NCBI GenBank assembly: GCA_903903635.1
Contig: CAIUZK010000247.1
Location: 1 to 53,902, forward strand
Reading direction: 5' to 3'
DNA from: an uncultured Bacteroidota bacterium
GTDB lineage: Bacteria; Bacteroidota; Bacteroidia; Chitinophagales; Chitinophagaceae
Length of the DNA: 53,902 bases
How positions within the stretch are numbered: position 1 is the first letter of the stretch; each line of letters starts with the position of its first letter. The position numbers and the translations under genes were made by a program. Below are positions 8,440 through 17,332 of the stretch, piece after piece. A model generated the notes under the pieces. The model saw nothing but the letters and a program-made list of their open reading frames with translations. It made no database searches and had not been told where the DNA came from.

Positions 8440-9252
8440 ATGTATTTAGGAACTAATCTAAAATTTCTCAGAAAGAGATTGGGCAAAACGCAGGATGCGC
8501 TTAGCTCTGAGGTCAATATTGGGCGTACAACTATCGCCAATTATGAGGCCGGTATCAGCGAACCAAATGTCGAAACATTGATCGCTTTTTCCAAATACTA
8601 TGGCATCTCCCTGGATGATCTCATGTCAAAGAACATGGAGGAAATCTACAAATCGGGCGAAAAAGATGTTATGCTTCGGGCTGCTTTCCCAAACAGGCCA
8701 TATGGTGGATACCACAGTATTCCCCGTATTATTACTGTTGATAACAGCGGAAACGACAATATCATCTATGTTCCGGTAAAAGCCAGGGCAGGCTATTTAT
8801 CTGGTTATGGTGATACCGAATTTATGGAGACACTGCCTACATTCAGATTGCCGGGTTTAAACAATGCTACATACCGCATGTTTGAGGTAGATGGCCCTTC
8901 TATGGCGCCTAATGTTTTGCATGGCGACCGCATCATTGGCGAATGGATTGACTCTCTTGATAAAATTCGCGACAACAGAGTGTATGTTGTGGTGCATAAT
9001 GGTGGCGTTGCCGTAAAGCGTGTTATCAACAGGATGAAAGAGCGTGGTAAACTCTACCTCAAATCCGATACAATAGCCCACCGTCACGAGTTTCCGATAG
9101 TCGAGATTGATCCTGAAGATGTAAACGAAATATGGTACGGACGTATGAAAATAAGCAGCGACTTCAGCGAGCCTGCCGAAGTTTACCACCGTCTGGCCGA
9201 TCTGGAAACAGACCTGATGGAAATAAAATCAATGCTTAAAAAGGAAGAATAA
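8440..9252 (+). CDS. XRE-family, S24 peptidase-type repressor
   Basis: A 270-residue phage-repressor-like protein. Residues 5-62 are a Cro/C1-type helix-turn-helix (LRKRLGKTQDALSSEVNIGRTTIANYEAG). The C-terminal domain is a LexA/CI S24 fold with catalytic Ser154 (DGPSM) and Lys193 (GGVAVKRV) and a candidate Ala117-Gly118 self-cleavage bond (VKARAGYLSG). Such repressors switch off lytic or mobile genes and cleave themselves after DNA damage through RecA. A short coiled coil ends the protein. Its divergent position opposite the MuB-like cassette suggests that cassette is its target. Similar XRE/S24 proteins also occur alone in Bacteroidota chromosomes, so the link is inferred. Confidence 0.85.
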   Translation: MYLGTNLKFLRKRLGKTQDALSSEVNIGRTTIANYEAGISEPNVETLIAFSKYYGISLDDLMSKNMEEIYKSGEKDVMLRAAFPNRPYGGYHSIPRIITVDNSGNDNIIYVPVKARAGYLSGYGDTEFMETLPTFRLPGLNNATYRMFEVDGPSMAPNVLHGDRIIGEWIDSLDKIRDNRVYVVVHNGGVAVKRVINRMKERGKLYLKSDTIAHRHEFPIVEIDPEDVNEIWYGRMKISSDFSEPAEVYHRLADLETDLMEIKSMLKKEE

Positions 9253-9275
9253 ATATTCTGTAAAAGTAAAACTTT

Positions 9276-9311
9276 AAAAGATGCCATCTGTTGTAAGAGA
9301 TGGCATCTTTT
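9276..9311. terminator. bidirectional intrinsic terminator
   Basis: Perfect 14-bp stem: aaaagatgccatct at 9276-9289 pairs with 9298-9311 across an 8-base loop, with A- and T-runs at the outer edges. It serves the convergent repressor (plus) and small acetyltransferase (minus) genes and ends directly at the latter's stop codon. Confidence 0.9.
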
Positions 9312-9596
9312 TTATTTCTTATTCGGGGTATTCAGCAGGTCTTCGTATTCAGGATGCAATTCTAAATATTTACTTACAAACGGACAATAAACGATCATTT
9401 TCAAGCCATGCTTCCTGATATGGTCTAACACACTTTTTACCAGAAGCCCCCCTGTTCCCTTACCTCTTGCAGAAGATGGAACCAAAGTATGCATAAGCAC
9501 TATGCTACCCTTAAGCCAGCGGTATTCCACATAGGCAACCTCATTATCGGGCAAAGCGATTTCAAACCGGAAGTGTTGCTTATTATTGGTCACCAT
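9312..9596 (-). CDS. small YidJ-type GNAT-like acetyltransferase
   Basis: A 94-residue protein of the short GNAT subfamily (Gcn5-related, YidJ-like). It keeps only the acetyl-CoA-binding core: VEYRWLKGSIVLMHTLVPSSARGKGTGGLLV with the R/GxGxG/A loop at about 44-49, then KHGLKMIVYCPFVSKYLELHPEY, the typical C-terminal motif. Members are small stand-alone acetyltransferases of unknown substrate. The upstream gene on the same strand is 120 bp away, so it is probably a single transcription unit. It ends in a terminator shared with the repressor gene. Confidence 0.85.
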   Translation of the reverse strand: MVTNNKQHFRFEIALPDNEVAYVEYRWLKGSIVLMHTLVPSSARGKGTGGLLVKSVLDHIRKHGLKMIVYCPFVSKYLELHPEYEDLLNTPNKK

Positions 9597-9715
9597 CTTA
9601 CATATGGATCAATTTACAGATCCCACTGCAAAAATACGCAGGGCGTATTGAAGGGCCAATAATTTATCTGTTGGCATCTGCCTTTTTAACTGATAATAAT
9701 AAGCCGGGACTGATG

Positions 9716-10999
9716 TTAATTGGCCATATGATTGTGCTGTTTCAGAATTTCCCTTGTATCTTCTCCTTCCACATGCACATGCAATAAGCTACCGAATTTG
9801 CGGCACTCATCCAACCTGCATGAGTTCACCAGCTTACCTTCATGTACACACATATCAGGGCAATCATCACACATATCCACTGTTCCGTCGGGCAACAGAT
9901 CCGGTCCCTGTATCACACCTATTCCTATAGCCTTTACAGGATAAAAGAAGCGTGCAGGATTCGAAAAACAATACTTAAGATATTGGCCGAAAGCCTTCCT
10001 TACCTGCTTATCCAATATACCCATCAGAAAAATTCTCTTACCTATTTTCATCTTCGGATAAACCAGGTATTTTGAATAAAAAATGTGATGCATTACCTGC
10101 GCCCATTCAATTGTTTTCTTACCGTATGAACCAAACACAAATCCCTTGCTGTTGGTGATTACATTTCCTATAAGCCATTTGAATGAGGTATGATCCATAG
10201 TGCCACCCAGGTAAGATGTAGCCTCATAACCGGGGAAGTGCTTTTTCAGAACAGCATATACTTCTTTCGAGGGCACATTAGCAATTTTCATGGTTTCAGC
10301 CGGTATGGAATAACCAAGGGAACTGGCATTTAAAGAAACATTTACACCTTTGTCGTTACAGTACTCCAGCCCTTTCAGATCGGGCAACCCACGGTAAGTG
10401 ATCAATGAAATACCATTGACATATTTTGCATTATCAAGCGCCCATTTTATAAAGTCAGGTATCTCCTGAAGGTTGTTACGGTGAACGGTCATTCCGAAAT
10501 GAGTATAAAATTTGCCTGATGACTTTACCAACTGCGCCATTTTTAGTCTCAGATCATTTAGCTGCGCTTCATTTTCAATCTTCTCTTTCTTAAATTCCGG
10601 CCTTGTCTGGGTACTATCTATATGAAAACTAAGCCCTGTAAGGCCTGCTTTTTCCAGCTCTTTCAGCTTTTCTTCATTCAGCGCAAAGCCATTGGTAAGC
10701 ATCATGCTTTTCATGCCGTTTTCGGTAATAAACCTGATTATTTCATAAATATCAGGATGCAGAACCGGCTCGCCTCCTGCCAGCGATATACCATCACAAT
10801 TGCGCCATTTTTTCAGAAACAGTATTTCCTCTTGTATTTGTTTCAATGGCTTATGACCGTCTCCCATTACCAGCCGGTAACACCCTTCGCAACGTATATT
10901 GCATATATCAGTTACTTCTATCCAGCCTATTGGATTATCATTCATTGACCATGGCAAACGATATAGGTTCTCCTTTTGGAGAATTGCAGTATTTTCCAT
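9716..10999 (-). CDS. radical SAM protein with C-terminal cysteine cluster
   Basis: A 427-residue radical S-adenosylmethionine enzyme. The [4Fe-4S] motif C33-x3-C37-x2-C40 (DICNIRCEGCYR) is intact, followed by the GGEP strand (SLAGGEPVLHPD) and the TNGFALNEEKL element typical of the SPASM/HpnH-like group. The last 60 residues hold five cysteines (377, 380, 384, 394, 399), possibly an auxiliary cluster. A basic hydrophobic segment (about 300-350) may associate with membrane. There is no clue to the substrate from neighbours: a terminator separates it from phoU, and the next gene downstream is a small acetyltransferase. The reaction is unknown. Confidence 0.85.
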   Translation of the reverse strand: MENTAILQKENLYRLPWSMNDNPIGWIEVTDICNIRCEGCYRLVMGDGHKPLKQIQEEILFLKKWRNCDGISLAGGEPVLHPDIYEIIRFITENGMKSMMLTNGFALNEEKLKELEKAGLTGLSFHIDSTQTRPEFKKEKIENEAQLNDLRLKMAQLVKSSGKFYTHFGMTVHRNNLQEIPDFIKWALDNAKYVNGISLITYRGLPDLKGLEYCNDKGVNVSLNASSLGYSIPAETMKIANVPSKEVYAVLKKHFPGYEATSYLGGTMDHTSFKWLIGNVITNSKGFVFGSYGKKTIEWAQVMHHIFYSKYLVYPKMKIGKRIFLMGILDKQVRKAFGQYLKYCFSNPARFFYPVKAIGIGVIQGPDLLPDGTVDMCDDCPDMCVHEGKLVNSCRLDECRKFGSLLHVHVEGEDTREILKQHNHMAN

Positions 11000-11129
11000 A
11001 ATTAATAATCAGTCTGTTGCAGTTTAAGAATAAAAATGAAATAATTATTCAAATAAAACCCTGACTTTGATCATTGCATTTATGCTATTTTTTTATTATG
11101 ATAATTTCAATCTATAAGTTGCAAAAAAA

Positions 11130-11151
11130 ACTCCGGAGAACCGGAGTCTTT
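11130..11151 (-). terminator. intrinsic terminator of the pst-phoU operon
   Basis: On the minus strand, stem actccgg/ccggagt (7 bp, loop agaa in plus-strand sense, 11130-11147) is followed by an eight-T run corresponding to the A-run at 11123-11130. It lies 70 bp downstream of the phoU stop and ahead of the radical SAM gene, so it should end the phosphate operon transcript. Confidence 0.85.
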
Positions 11152-11219
11152 TATAAATACCGGCAAAACACACTCAATGCGCCGGCAATTTATATCCTGA
11201 ATATTCGATTATAGAATTT

Positions 11220-11894
11220 CTAAATTTTTACAGAAGCATCTTCAGTATGTTTCAGCACTTTGGCTTCTACATAAAATATGATCTCCTCAGCAATGTTTTT
11301 TGCCTGGTCGCCCACTCGCTCCAGCTTGCGGATAATGGAGAGTGTATAAAGTGCATCGTTCATAAGTGATATGTCTTCCTTTATGATTTCACTTACCCTG
11401 GCCATTGCGTTACTGTTGATCGTATCCAGCACTTCATCCCTTTTAAAAATACTGCGTGCAAGAATGGTATCATCTTTTTCAAACGAGATCCTGGTGTCTG
11501 CCAGTATTTTTATTGAATCATCAAACATGTGCGCCATCTCCGTTTTGACAAATACTGATTTATCAAAATCCCTGTCTGTTTCAATAATATACTTACAGAT
11601 TCCCTCGGCTATATCGCCTATTCGCTCCAGGTTATTGTTGATCTTCAGCACCGCTAATATAAACCGCAGGTCAACTGCTACCGGACAAAAAAGCGCGAAA
11701 ATATCTTCGCAATCACGATCCAGTTTCAGTTCAAACGCATTTACCCTTTTTTCTTTCAGTACTACTTCTCTGGCCAGATCCCTGTCAAAATTGAACAGGG
11801 CATTTCTGGATTTCTGCAATTGCGATTCTACAAGGTGCCACATACTCACAAGTTCCACCTTTACCGCCTGTATCTCGTTTTCAAACTGTGTCAT
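11220..11894 (-). CDS. phoU: phosphate signalling regulator PhoU
   Basis: A 224-residue PhoU with the two tandem three-helix bundles of the family. Conserved acidic metal-binding helices are visible in both halves: NNNLERIGDIAEGICKYI (about 86-103) and RKLERVGDQAKNIAEEII (about 189-206). PhoU links the Pst transporter to the PhoR kinase and dampens the Pho response when phosphate is plentiful. It is the last gene of the porin-pstSCAB-phoU set, 126 bp after pstB, and a terminator follows. No phoB/phoR pair is in the window. Confidence 0.95.
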   Translation of the reverse strand: MTQFENEIQAVKVELVSMWHLVESQLQKSRNALFNFDRDLAREVVLKEKRVNAFELKLDRDCEDIFALFCPVAVDLRFILAVLKINNNLERIGDIAEGICKYIIETDRDFDKSVFVKTEMAHMFDDSIKILADTRISFEKDDTILARSIFKRDEVLDTINSNAMARVSEIIKEDISLMNDALYTLSIIRKLERVGDQAKNIAEEIIFYVEAKVLKHTEDASVKI

Positions 11895-12020
11895 TGTAGT
11901 ATTGTTTATTTCTTTTTATACAAAATAATTTTTCATTTTCATTTTCAACCATTATTTCCAACAGACTTTTTGGTTTCTCTTAAAAAGTACAGATATACCT
12001 GAAACGATCCACTTAAAAAC

Positions 12021-12779
12021 CTAGCTGAACCTGCCCGTAATATAATTTTGTGTTCTGATATCCGTAGGGTTGGTAAACATCTGCTTGGTTTCATCATACT
12101 CTACCAGTTCTCCCAAATAAAAGAAGGCTGTTTTATCGCTCACGCGGGCTGCCTGCTGCATATTGTGGGTTACTATGATGAGGGTATAGTTTTTCTTCAG
12201 TTCATGAAACAATTCTTCAACTGTTGATGTAGAAATAGGATCAAGTGCAGATGTAGGCTCATCAAATAAAAGCACTTCAGGCTCCATGGCCACAGCACGG
12301 GCTATACATAACCGCTGCTGCTGCCCACCCGAAAGGAATGACCCTTTCTTAGTCAGCGAGTCTTTTACCTCATTCCACAAGGCTACCCTTGATAATGATA
12401 ACTCAACAATTTTATCCTTTTCAGCCTTTGGCAGTTTTATACCATTCAGCTTATAGCCGGCTATTACATTATCATATATACTCAGGTTCGGAAACGGATT
12501 CGGACGCTGAAAAACCATACCTATCTTCAGACGAACAAATATCGGGTGCATTTCCATAACATCCTCGCCATTCAGCAAAATCTTACCCTTGGCAGTAGCG
12601 CCCGGTATAAGCTCATGCATCCTGTTTATTCCCCTCAAAAATGTGGTTTTACCACAACCCGATGGGCCCATAACCGCAACAACACTATTTCTCGGTATCT
12701 CAATGTTTACATTCTTTACAACATGATTATCCCCAAAATAAGCATTATAATCAATCGCTTTTACAATTGTACTTTCCAT
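12021..12779 (-). CDS. pstB: phosphate ABC transporter ATPase PstB
   Basis: A 252-residue ABC ATPase powering phosphate import. Walker A is GPSGCGKTT (38-46), the Q-loop is FQRPNPFP, the signature is LSGGQQQR (149-156) and Walker B is VLLFDEP (169-175), with the H-loop in IIVTHNMQQ. The length is typical of PstB. The start overlaps the end of pstA by 19 bp, which suggests translational coupling. It acts at the cytoplasmic face with PstA and PstC. Confidence 0.97.
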   Translation of the reverse strand: MESTIVKAIDYNAYFGDNHVVKNVNIEIPRNSVVAVMGPSGCGKTTFLRGINRMHELIPGATAKGKILLNGEDVMEMHPIFVRLKIGMVFQRPNPFPNLSIYDNVIAGYKLNGIKLPKAEKDKIVELSLSRVALWNEVKDSLTKKGSFLSGGQQQRLCIARAVAMEPEVLLFDEPTSALDPISTSTVEELFHELKKNYTLIIVTHNMQQAARVSDKTAFFYLGELVEYDETKQMFTNPTDIRTQNYITGRFS

Positions 12780-13606
12780 TTTCTAGTTATAAACTTCGTA
12801 AATATATTCAATACCAATACAAATATCAGCAGCATGCAAGATGCTCCCCAAGCCAGGTCTTTCCACTCATTATAAGGGCTGGTGGCATAGGTAAAAATGA
12901 CGTGTGGTAAGGTTTCCATTGGTTTGGTAAGATTGGTAGCCATGTAATTGTTGCCAAATGCGGTAAACAGCAATGGAGCTGTTTCACCTGCTATCCTTGC
13001 TACGGACAGCATCACCCCCGAAAGAATCCCGCTAATACCACAAGGTATGATAACCTTGAGTATAACCCTGTGAAAAGGCATGCCCAATGCATAAGCTGCC
13101 TCACGCAGGGTATCTGGTAACATCAGCAAAGTCTCCTCCGTGGAACGGATAATGATAGGCAACATCATCACTGCCAGAGCCGCACTACCTGATAAAGCCG
13201 AGAAACCACCCAGAGGCTTTACCAGCCAGAAATAGGCCACAATACCTATGACAATAGATGGCACTCCCTGCAAAATATCTACACACAGCCGGCTCCAGTA
13301 AGCCAGTTTGCTATTCTTATTTTCACTCAGGTAAATTCCGCATAGTATCCCTACAGGAATAGCGATCACAGAGGCCACTCCAATAACTATCATGCTACCC
13401 ACAAGCGCATTGGCAATACCTCCGCCTATTTCGCCTACCGGCTTGGGAAGATTGGTAAGAAAGTGCCAGTTGATCTTGGTAATACCAGCCTGAATAATAT
13501 AGATAAGAATAAAGATCAATGGAATCACGCAGGCAACGGAAAGGAGTATGGTCAGTACCTGGAAACCCACACTTTTCCCTATCCGGTATTTCACTTGCAC
13601 ACTCAT
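12761..13606 (-). CDS. pstA: phosphate ABC transporter permease PstA
   Basis: A 281-residue inner-membrane permease with six hydrophobic segments. It carries the EAA loop contacting the ATPase ([20 protein letters not shown]) and the family motif [20 protein letters not shown]. Together with PstC it forms the channel for phosphate. It lies 6 bp after pstC and overlaps pstB by 19 bp. Confidence 0.96.
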   Translation of the reverse strand: MSVQVKYRIGKSVGFQVLTILLSVACVIPLIFILIYIIQAGITKINWHFLTNLPKPVGEIGGGIANALVGSMIVIGVASVIAIPVGILCGIYLSENKNSKLAYWSRLCVDILQGVPSIVIGIVAYFWLVKPLGGFSALSGSAALAVMMLPIIIRSTEETLLMLPDTLREAAYALGMPFHRVILKVIIPCGISGILSGVMLSVARIAGETAPLLFTAFGNNYMATNLTKPMETLPHVIFTYATSPYNEWKDLAWGASCMLLIFVLVLNIFTKFITRKWKVQL

Positions 13607-13612
13607 AAAATA

Positions 13613-14602
13613 TTAGTTTGTAAATTTCTTGGTAAGTCTCTTTCCGATCATGTTGATCACAACTGTAACTAAAAACAGCACCAGCCCCAGTTCAATCAGC
13701 GCTGATAAATACACAGGATGGTCTGCTTCGGTAAACTCATTGGCTATAACACTGGCCATTGTATTTCCGGGTGCAAAAATGCTTTTTGGGATAAGGCTTG
13801 TATTTCCTATCACCATGGTCACCGCCATGGTTTCACCCAGCGCCCTGCCCAGTGACAAAAGAACTCCTGCAAATAAACCCGATTTAGTATAAGGTAAAAT
13901 AACACTCCTGATCACTTCCCATCTTGTTGCACCCAATGAATAGGCTGCTTCTTTCAGATTGGCAGGCACCATCTTTATCATAGATTGTCCCAGTGATGCC
14001 GCATAAGGAATGATCATTACCGCCAGAATAAGTGATGAGGTAAATATCCCCAATCCTATCGGCGCCACATTTATTTTCGTTTCAAGGCTCCTTACAATGG
14101 GCACAAGAACCGCCAGACCCCAGAATCCATAAATTACGGATGGTACCGCAGCAATAAGTTCTACAGTGTTCTTCAGCAGGTTGGGCAGCCATCCTTTAGG
14201 ATAATATTCACCGAGGAAAATAGCTACTGCAAACGAAAAAGGAATAGAAATAAATAACGCCAGGAAAGAGGTGAGCAATGTACCCAGCAAAAAAGGATAT
14301 GCTCCGAAGATATCCTGCACAGGGTCCCAGGTCTTGCCCCACAGATAGGCAAGGCCGGTGGTTTTAATAGATAATATGGATTGCAGAACAAGTGTGAGCA
14401 TTATACCCAACACCAGTACAACCATGAGAAGAGCAACGATAACAATTGTTTTTCTGAAAACATTTTCTGCCCGTATCTGGCGATGCGAACGCTTTATTCT
14501 CTTTATACCTTTCACTGCATCCCGTATTTTGGCAGAAGTAATTACCCGTTCCAGAATATTCTCGGAACGGGTAATTAAATTATTATCAATTGAAGTTTCC
14601 AT
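13613..14602 (-). CDS. pstC: phosphate ABC transporter permease PstC
   Basis: A 329-residue permease with an N-terminal cytoplasmic extension of about 45 basic residues before the first membrane helix, as is common in Bacteroidota PstC. The EAA loop reads EAAYSLGATRWEVIRSVILP, and GRALGETMAVTMVIGN is a strongly conserved PstC segment. It lies between pstS (20-bp gap) and pstA (6-bp gap) on the minus strand. Confidence 0.96.
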   Translation of the reverse strand: METSIDNNLITRSENILERVITSAKIRDAVKGIKRIKRSHRQIRAENVFRKTIVIVALLMVVLVLGIMLTLVLQSILSIKTTGLAYLWGKTWDPVQDIFGAYPFLLGTLLTSFLALFISIPFSFAVAIFLGEYYPKGWLPNLLKNTVELIAAVPSVIYGFWGLAVLVPIVRSLETKINVAPIGLGIFTSSLILAVMIIPYAASLGQSMIKMVPANLKEAAYSLGATRWEVIRSVILPYTKSGLFAGVLLSLGRALGETMAVTMVIGNTSLIPKSIFAPGNTMASVIANEFTEADHPVYLSALIELGLVLFLVTVVINMIGKRLTKKFTN

Positions 14603-14622
14603 TTATGGCATTTTGTTGGAGA

Positions 14623-15714
14623 TTACTGCAATATTGGTTTACCATCATAGGTAACCGTTTTCAGTATTGCATCTCCTACACTTACTGCCTTAGCCGAAAG
14701 TGGTGCATAATTAAGCGCTCCGCTATACTGCTGACCATCATGTATCATCCACTGTATCAGTTTCAGCATTTTGGTAGCTTTATCCAGACTACGGTCATTG
14801 TATTTCTGCTCTTTGTAGATCAATACCCATGATAAACCTGATATAGGATAACCATCAGTTGCATCAGTGTTGGTAAGGGATACTTTACCATCAGCAGGAA
14901 TTTCAATATTGGCAGCAGCAGTTACACTTGCAATACTTGGCAGGATGAAATTACCAGCCTTGTTCTGCAATTTGCCATAAGCCATATTATTCTGTGAAGC
15001 AAACGCAAGCTCAACATAACCTATTCCGCCTGGTGTTTGTTTTACACTACCAGCAACACCTTCATTTCCTTTTCCACCAAGACCCACCGGCCAGTTAACT
15101 GCAGAACCTTTACCAACTTTTGATTCCCACTCAGGGCTTACCTTGCTCAGGTAAGTTGTAAAGATATTGGTAGTACCACTGCCATCCGAACGATGCGCCA
15201 CCTGGATATCAGTTGCAGGCAACTTAACACCCTTGTTTACAGCAGCGATCTTAGGATCATTCCATTTCTTGATCTCACCCAAAAATATCCGGGCAACGAT
15301 CTCAGGAGTGAAATTAAGGGTATCCTTAAAATCCGGCAGATTGTAAGTGATAACTACTGCTCCAGACGTAGCTGGGATATGCACAACCGGTGCAGAAAGA
15401 GCAGAGTCCTGCTTACCATTCAATGTTGCATCAGAAGCGCCAAAATCAACTGTTTTGGATGTAAGCTGCTGAATGCCGCCACCAGATCCTATTGACTGAT
15501 AGTTTACCTTCAATCCATTTGCCTTATTATATTCAGCAAACATTTTTGAATACAATGGATAAGGAAAAGTAGCGCCTGCTCCCAGAATGGTGTTTTCTGT
15601 GCTGTCTGATTTTGCTCCTGTTCCTGATCCGCTACCGTTACATCCTGTAAGCATCATGCCACCGGTCACGATGGTTGCCACTACTGCAACTGCTATAATC
15701 TTAATCGATTTCAT
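14623..15714 (-). CDS. pstS: phosphate-binding lipoprotein PstS
   Basis: A 363-residue phosphate-binding protein with a lipoprotein signal (lipobox LTGC, Cys25), so it is lipid-anchored rather than freely periplasmic. Phosphate-contacting segments are GAGATFPYPLYSKMF, SIGSGGGIQQL, VDFGASDATL and HRSDGSGTTNIFT. The gene follows the porin by 28 bp and precedes pstC by 20 bp, all on one strand, so it is within one operon. It delivers phosphate to PstCA. Confidence 0.96.
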   Translation of the reverse strand: MKSIKIIAVAVVATIVTGGMMLTGCNGSGSGTGAKSDSTENTILGAGATFPYPLYSKMFAEYNKANGLKVNYQSIGSGGGIQQLTSKTVDFGASDATLNGKQDSALSAPVVHIPATSGAVVITYNLPDFKDTLNFTPEIVARIFLGEIKKWNDPKIAAVNKGVKLPATDIQVAHRSDGSGTTNIFTTYLSKVSPEWESKVGKGSAVNWPVGLGGKGNEGVAGSVKQTPGGIGYVELAFASQNNMAYGKLQNKAGNFILPSIASVTAAANIEIPADGKVSLTNTDATDGYPISGLSWVLIYKEQKYNDRSLDKATKMLKLIQWMIHDGQQYSGALNYAPLSAKAVSVGDAILKTVTYDGKPILQ

Positions 15715-15742
15715 ATCTTTTTATTTAAAAGTTTAAGGGGTA

Positions 15743-17092
15743 TTATTTACCATATACATAGTAGAAAGTCAAACGGTAAACGGCATCCGTACCTTTAATA
15801 CCGGTTACGTTTGCTTTATCCATGCTTGCATAAGTAGTACCTGCAGAATTTTTACCAGCTACGTCCAATGCACTGTTATAAGTATTCAACCAGATGTTTG
15901 GCATAATGTGCACATTCTTGATCGGAGTATAATCGATACCAAATGTTGTGAACATTTCCTTTGTATTTGGTGCATACTGTGAAGTAGAAGCTGAATAACT
16001 TGCAGTGTTCTTCTCGCTTGCAATGTTGCTCAGGTTACCACTTGGATCATAATTGTCGAAACGTGCGAAGAAGCCCAGTTTCTCAGGAGTAATACGGCCC
16101 TTTGCGAATACAGATACGCCCATTGCACTTGTGGTACGGTAGTAAGTGTTGCCATCCTTTCCGGTTACAACTACATCACCCAGCAATGTGTTCATAAATA
16201 CTTCAGCGCCAACAGTTAATTTACTTGCAGAATAAGCAACAAATAATTTGGTCATGTTACGATCGCTGTATCTTGGACCGTTAAAGCCTTTTACAAAAGT
16301 GCCCCAAGCCAGTTTAGTATAATCCTGATAAAGGTCTACGATGATCTTCTTATTGGCAAATTTAGCCCATACATCACCATAGAAAGATTTGAACATATCA
16401 TTTTCAGGTTTTGTACCCTGGCCGTTGCCAACCATTAAAGCATAACCCATATTGCCCTTAGAATCAAATTTACCCTGTAAAGCAACACCGAAATCGTAAG
16501 ATGTAGTACGGCGAACGTCCGTAATTGTCCTTTCAATTGCACGATATCCCCAAACTTCCTCTGATGCCATACCGCTACCGTTTTTTGCAAAGGTTGGTGT
16601 TGCTGACTGGCCGAATATAAGGTCTGCATTTTTGTAGATGTTTTTCCAGCGAATGTTTGCCAGCTTTACATAGGGTGCAAACTTATTGTTTACCAGTACA
16701 TCACCGTTGTTTCCTAAAGCCAATGTACCTGCTGTTGATCCTGTAGGTGTAGTAGTAGCATTAGCTTTCTGGCCTAATGTTCCTGCAGCCCAATCATCTT
16801 CTGCAGCCAATAAAAACTCTGCTGAAAATTTCGCACTGATGTTATAATCATAACCGAGATAAATACGACGCCACTGAAACAGGTTGCTGTTCAATGGAAT
16901 ATTTGTATACTGGTTTGAACCACCACGGTTTGCTTCGTCGCCGCCACCTTTAAAAGCCAGATCGCCGAAAGCATAGCCCCATAATTTTCCGCTTGGTTTA
17001 AACGTTGAATCTGCAGATTGTGCATTAGCATTTCCTGCTAATGTTAAAAATAATGAGCAATAGATGCTGACTTTAGTAATTGTTTTGTTCAT
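15743..17092 (-). CDS. outer-membrane porin, probably phosphate-uptake (OprO/OprP-like)
   Basis: About 449 residues with a signal peptide (MNKTITKVSIYCSLFLTLAG, then NANAQ). Many alternating amphipathic strands follow, ending in YRLTFYYVYGK, as in outer-membrane barrels. The ATG at 17092 is preferred over one 12 codons upstream because it starts the signal peptide. First position in the pst operon, 28 bp before pstS, and a Pho-box-like array upstream support a role in phosphate passage across the outer membrane, like OprP/OprO of Pseudomonas. Sequence alone would only support a porin-like barrel. Confidence 0.8.
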   Translation of the reverse strand: MNKTITKVSIYCSLFLTLAGNANAQSADSTFKPSGKLWGYAFGDLAFKGGGDEANRGGSNQYTNIPLNSNLFQWRRIYLGYDYNISAKFSAEFLLAAEDDWAAGTLGQKANATTTPTGSTAGTLALGNNGDVLVNNKFAPYVKLANIRWKNIYKNADLIFGQSATPTFAKNGSGMASEEVWGYRAIERTITDVRRTTSYDFGVALQGKFDSKGNMGYALMVGNGQGTKPENDMFKSFYGDVWAKFANKKIIVDLYQDYTKLAWGTFVKGFNGPRYSDRNMTKLFVAYSASKLTVGAEVFMNTLLGDVVVTGKDGNTYYRTTSAMGVSVFAKGRITPEKLGFFARFDNYDPSGNLSNIASEKNTASYSASTSQYAPNTKEMFTTFGIDYTPIKNVHIMPNIWLNTYNSALDVAGKNSAGTTYASMDKANVTGIKGTDAVYRLTFYYVYGK

Positions 17093-17131
17093 TGCGTGTG
17101 TGTTTAAATTTTTGCAAAGGAAACACACACT

Positions 17132-17170
17132 TATTATGCCAATGTTACGCCAATATTAACTTAATGTTAA
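17132..17170 (-). promoter_or_regulatory. Pho-box-like hexamer array upstream of the phosphate operon
   Basis: Read on the minus strand from 17170, the hexamers TTAACA, TTAATA, GTAACA and ATAATA occur with exactly 5 bases between each. That gives an 11-bp period, as in PhoB/PhoP binding sites (Bacillus PhoP sites are TTAACA-like repeats with 5-bp spacers). The array ends 40 bp before the porin ATG. The last hexamer is the weakest match and may instead belong to the promoter. Confidence 0.55.
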
Positions 17171-17332
17171 GTCGCATGCTTTAAAATAACTATCTGATTG
17201 ATTTTCTCTTTTTTCATTTAGTACAGCATAGAATTAGATAACATTGATTGAAATAAATAATGTAATCAGGCAGGATATCAGGGCTACTGTTTTCTTAAAA
17301 CTCCATAACTTCATGGATAATAATAGAAATAA

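Noticed and set aside
5815-9252. Complete Mu-like prophage
   Set aside because: No MuA transposase, no portal, Mom, tail or head genes, and chromosomal genes directly on both sides.
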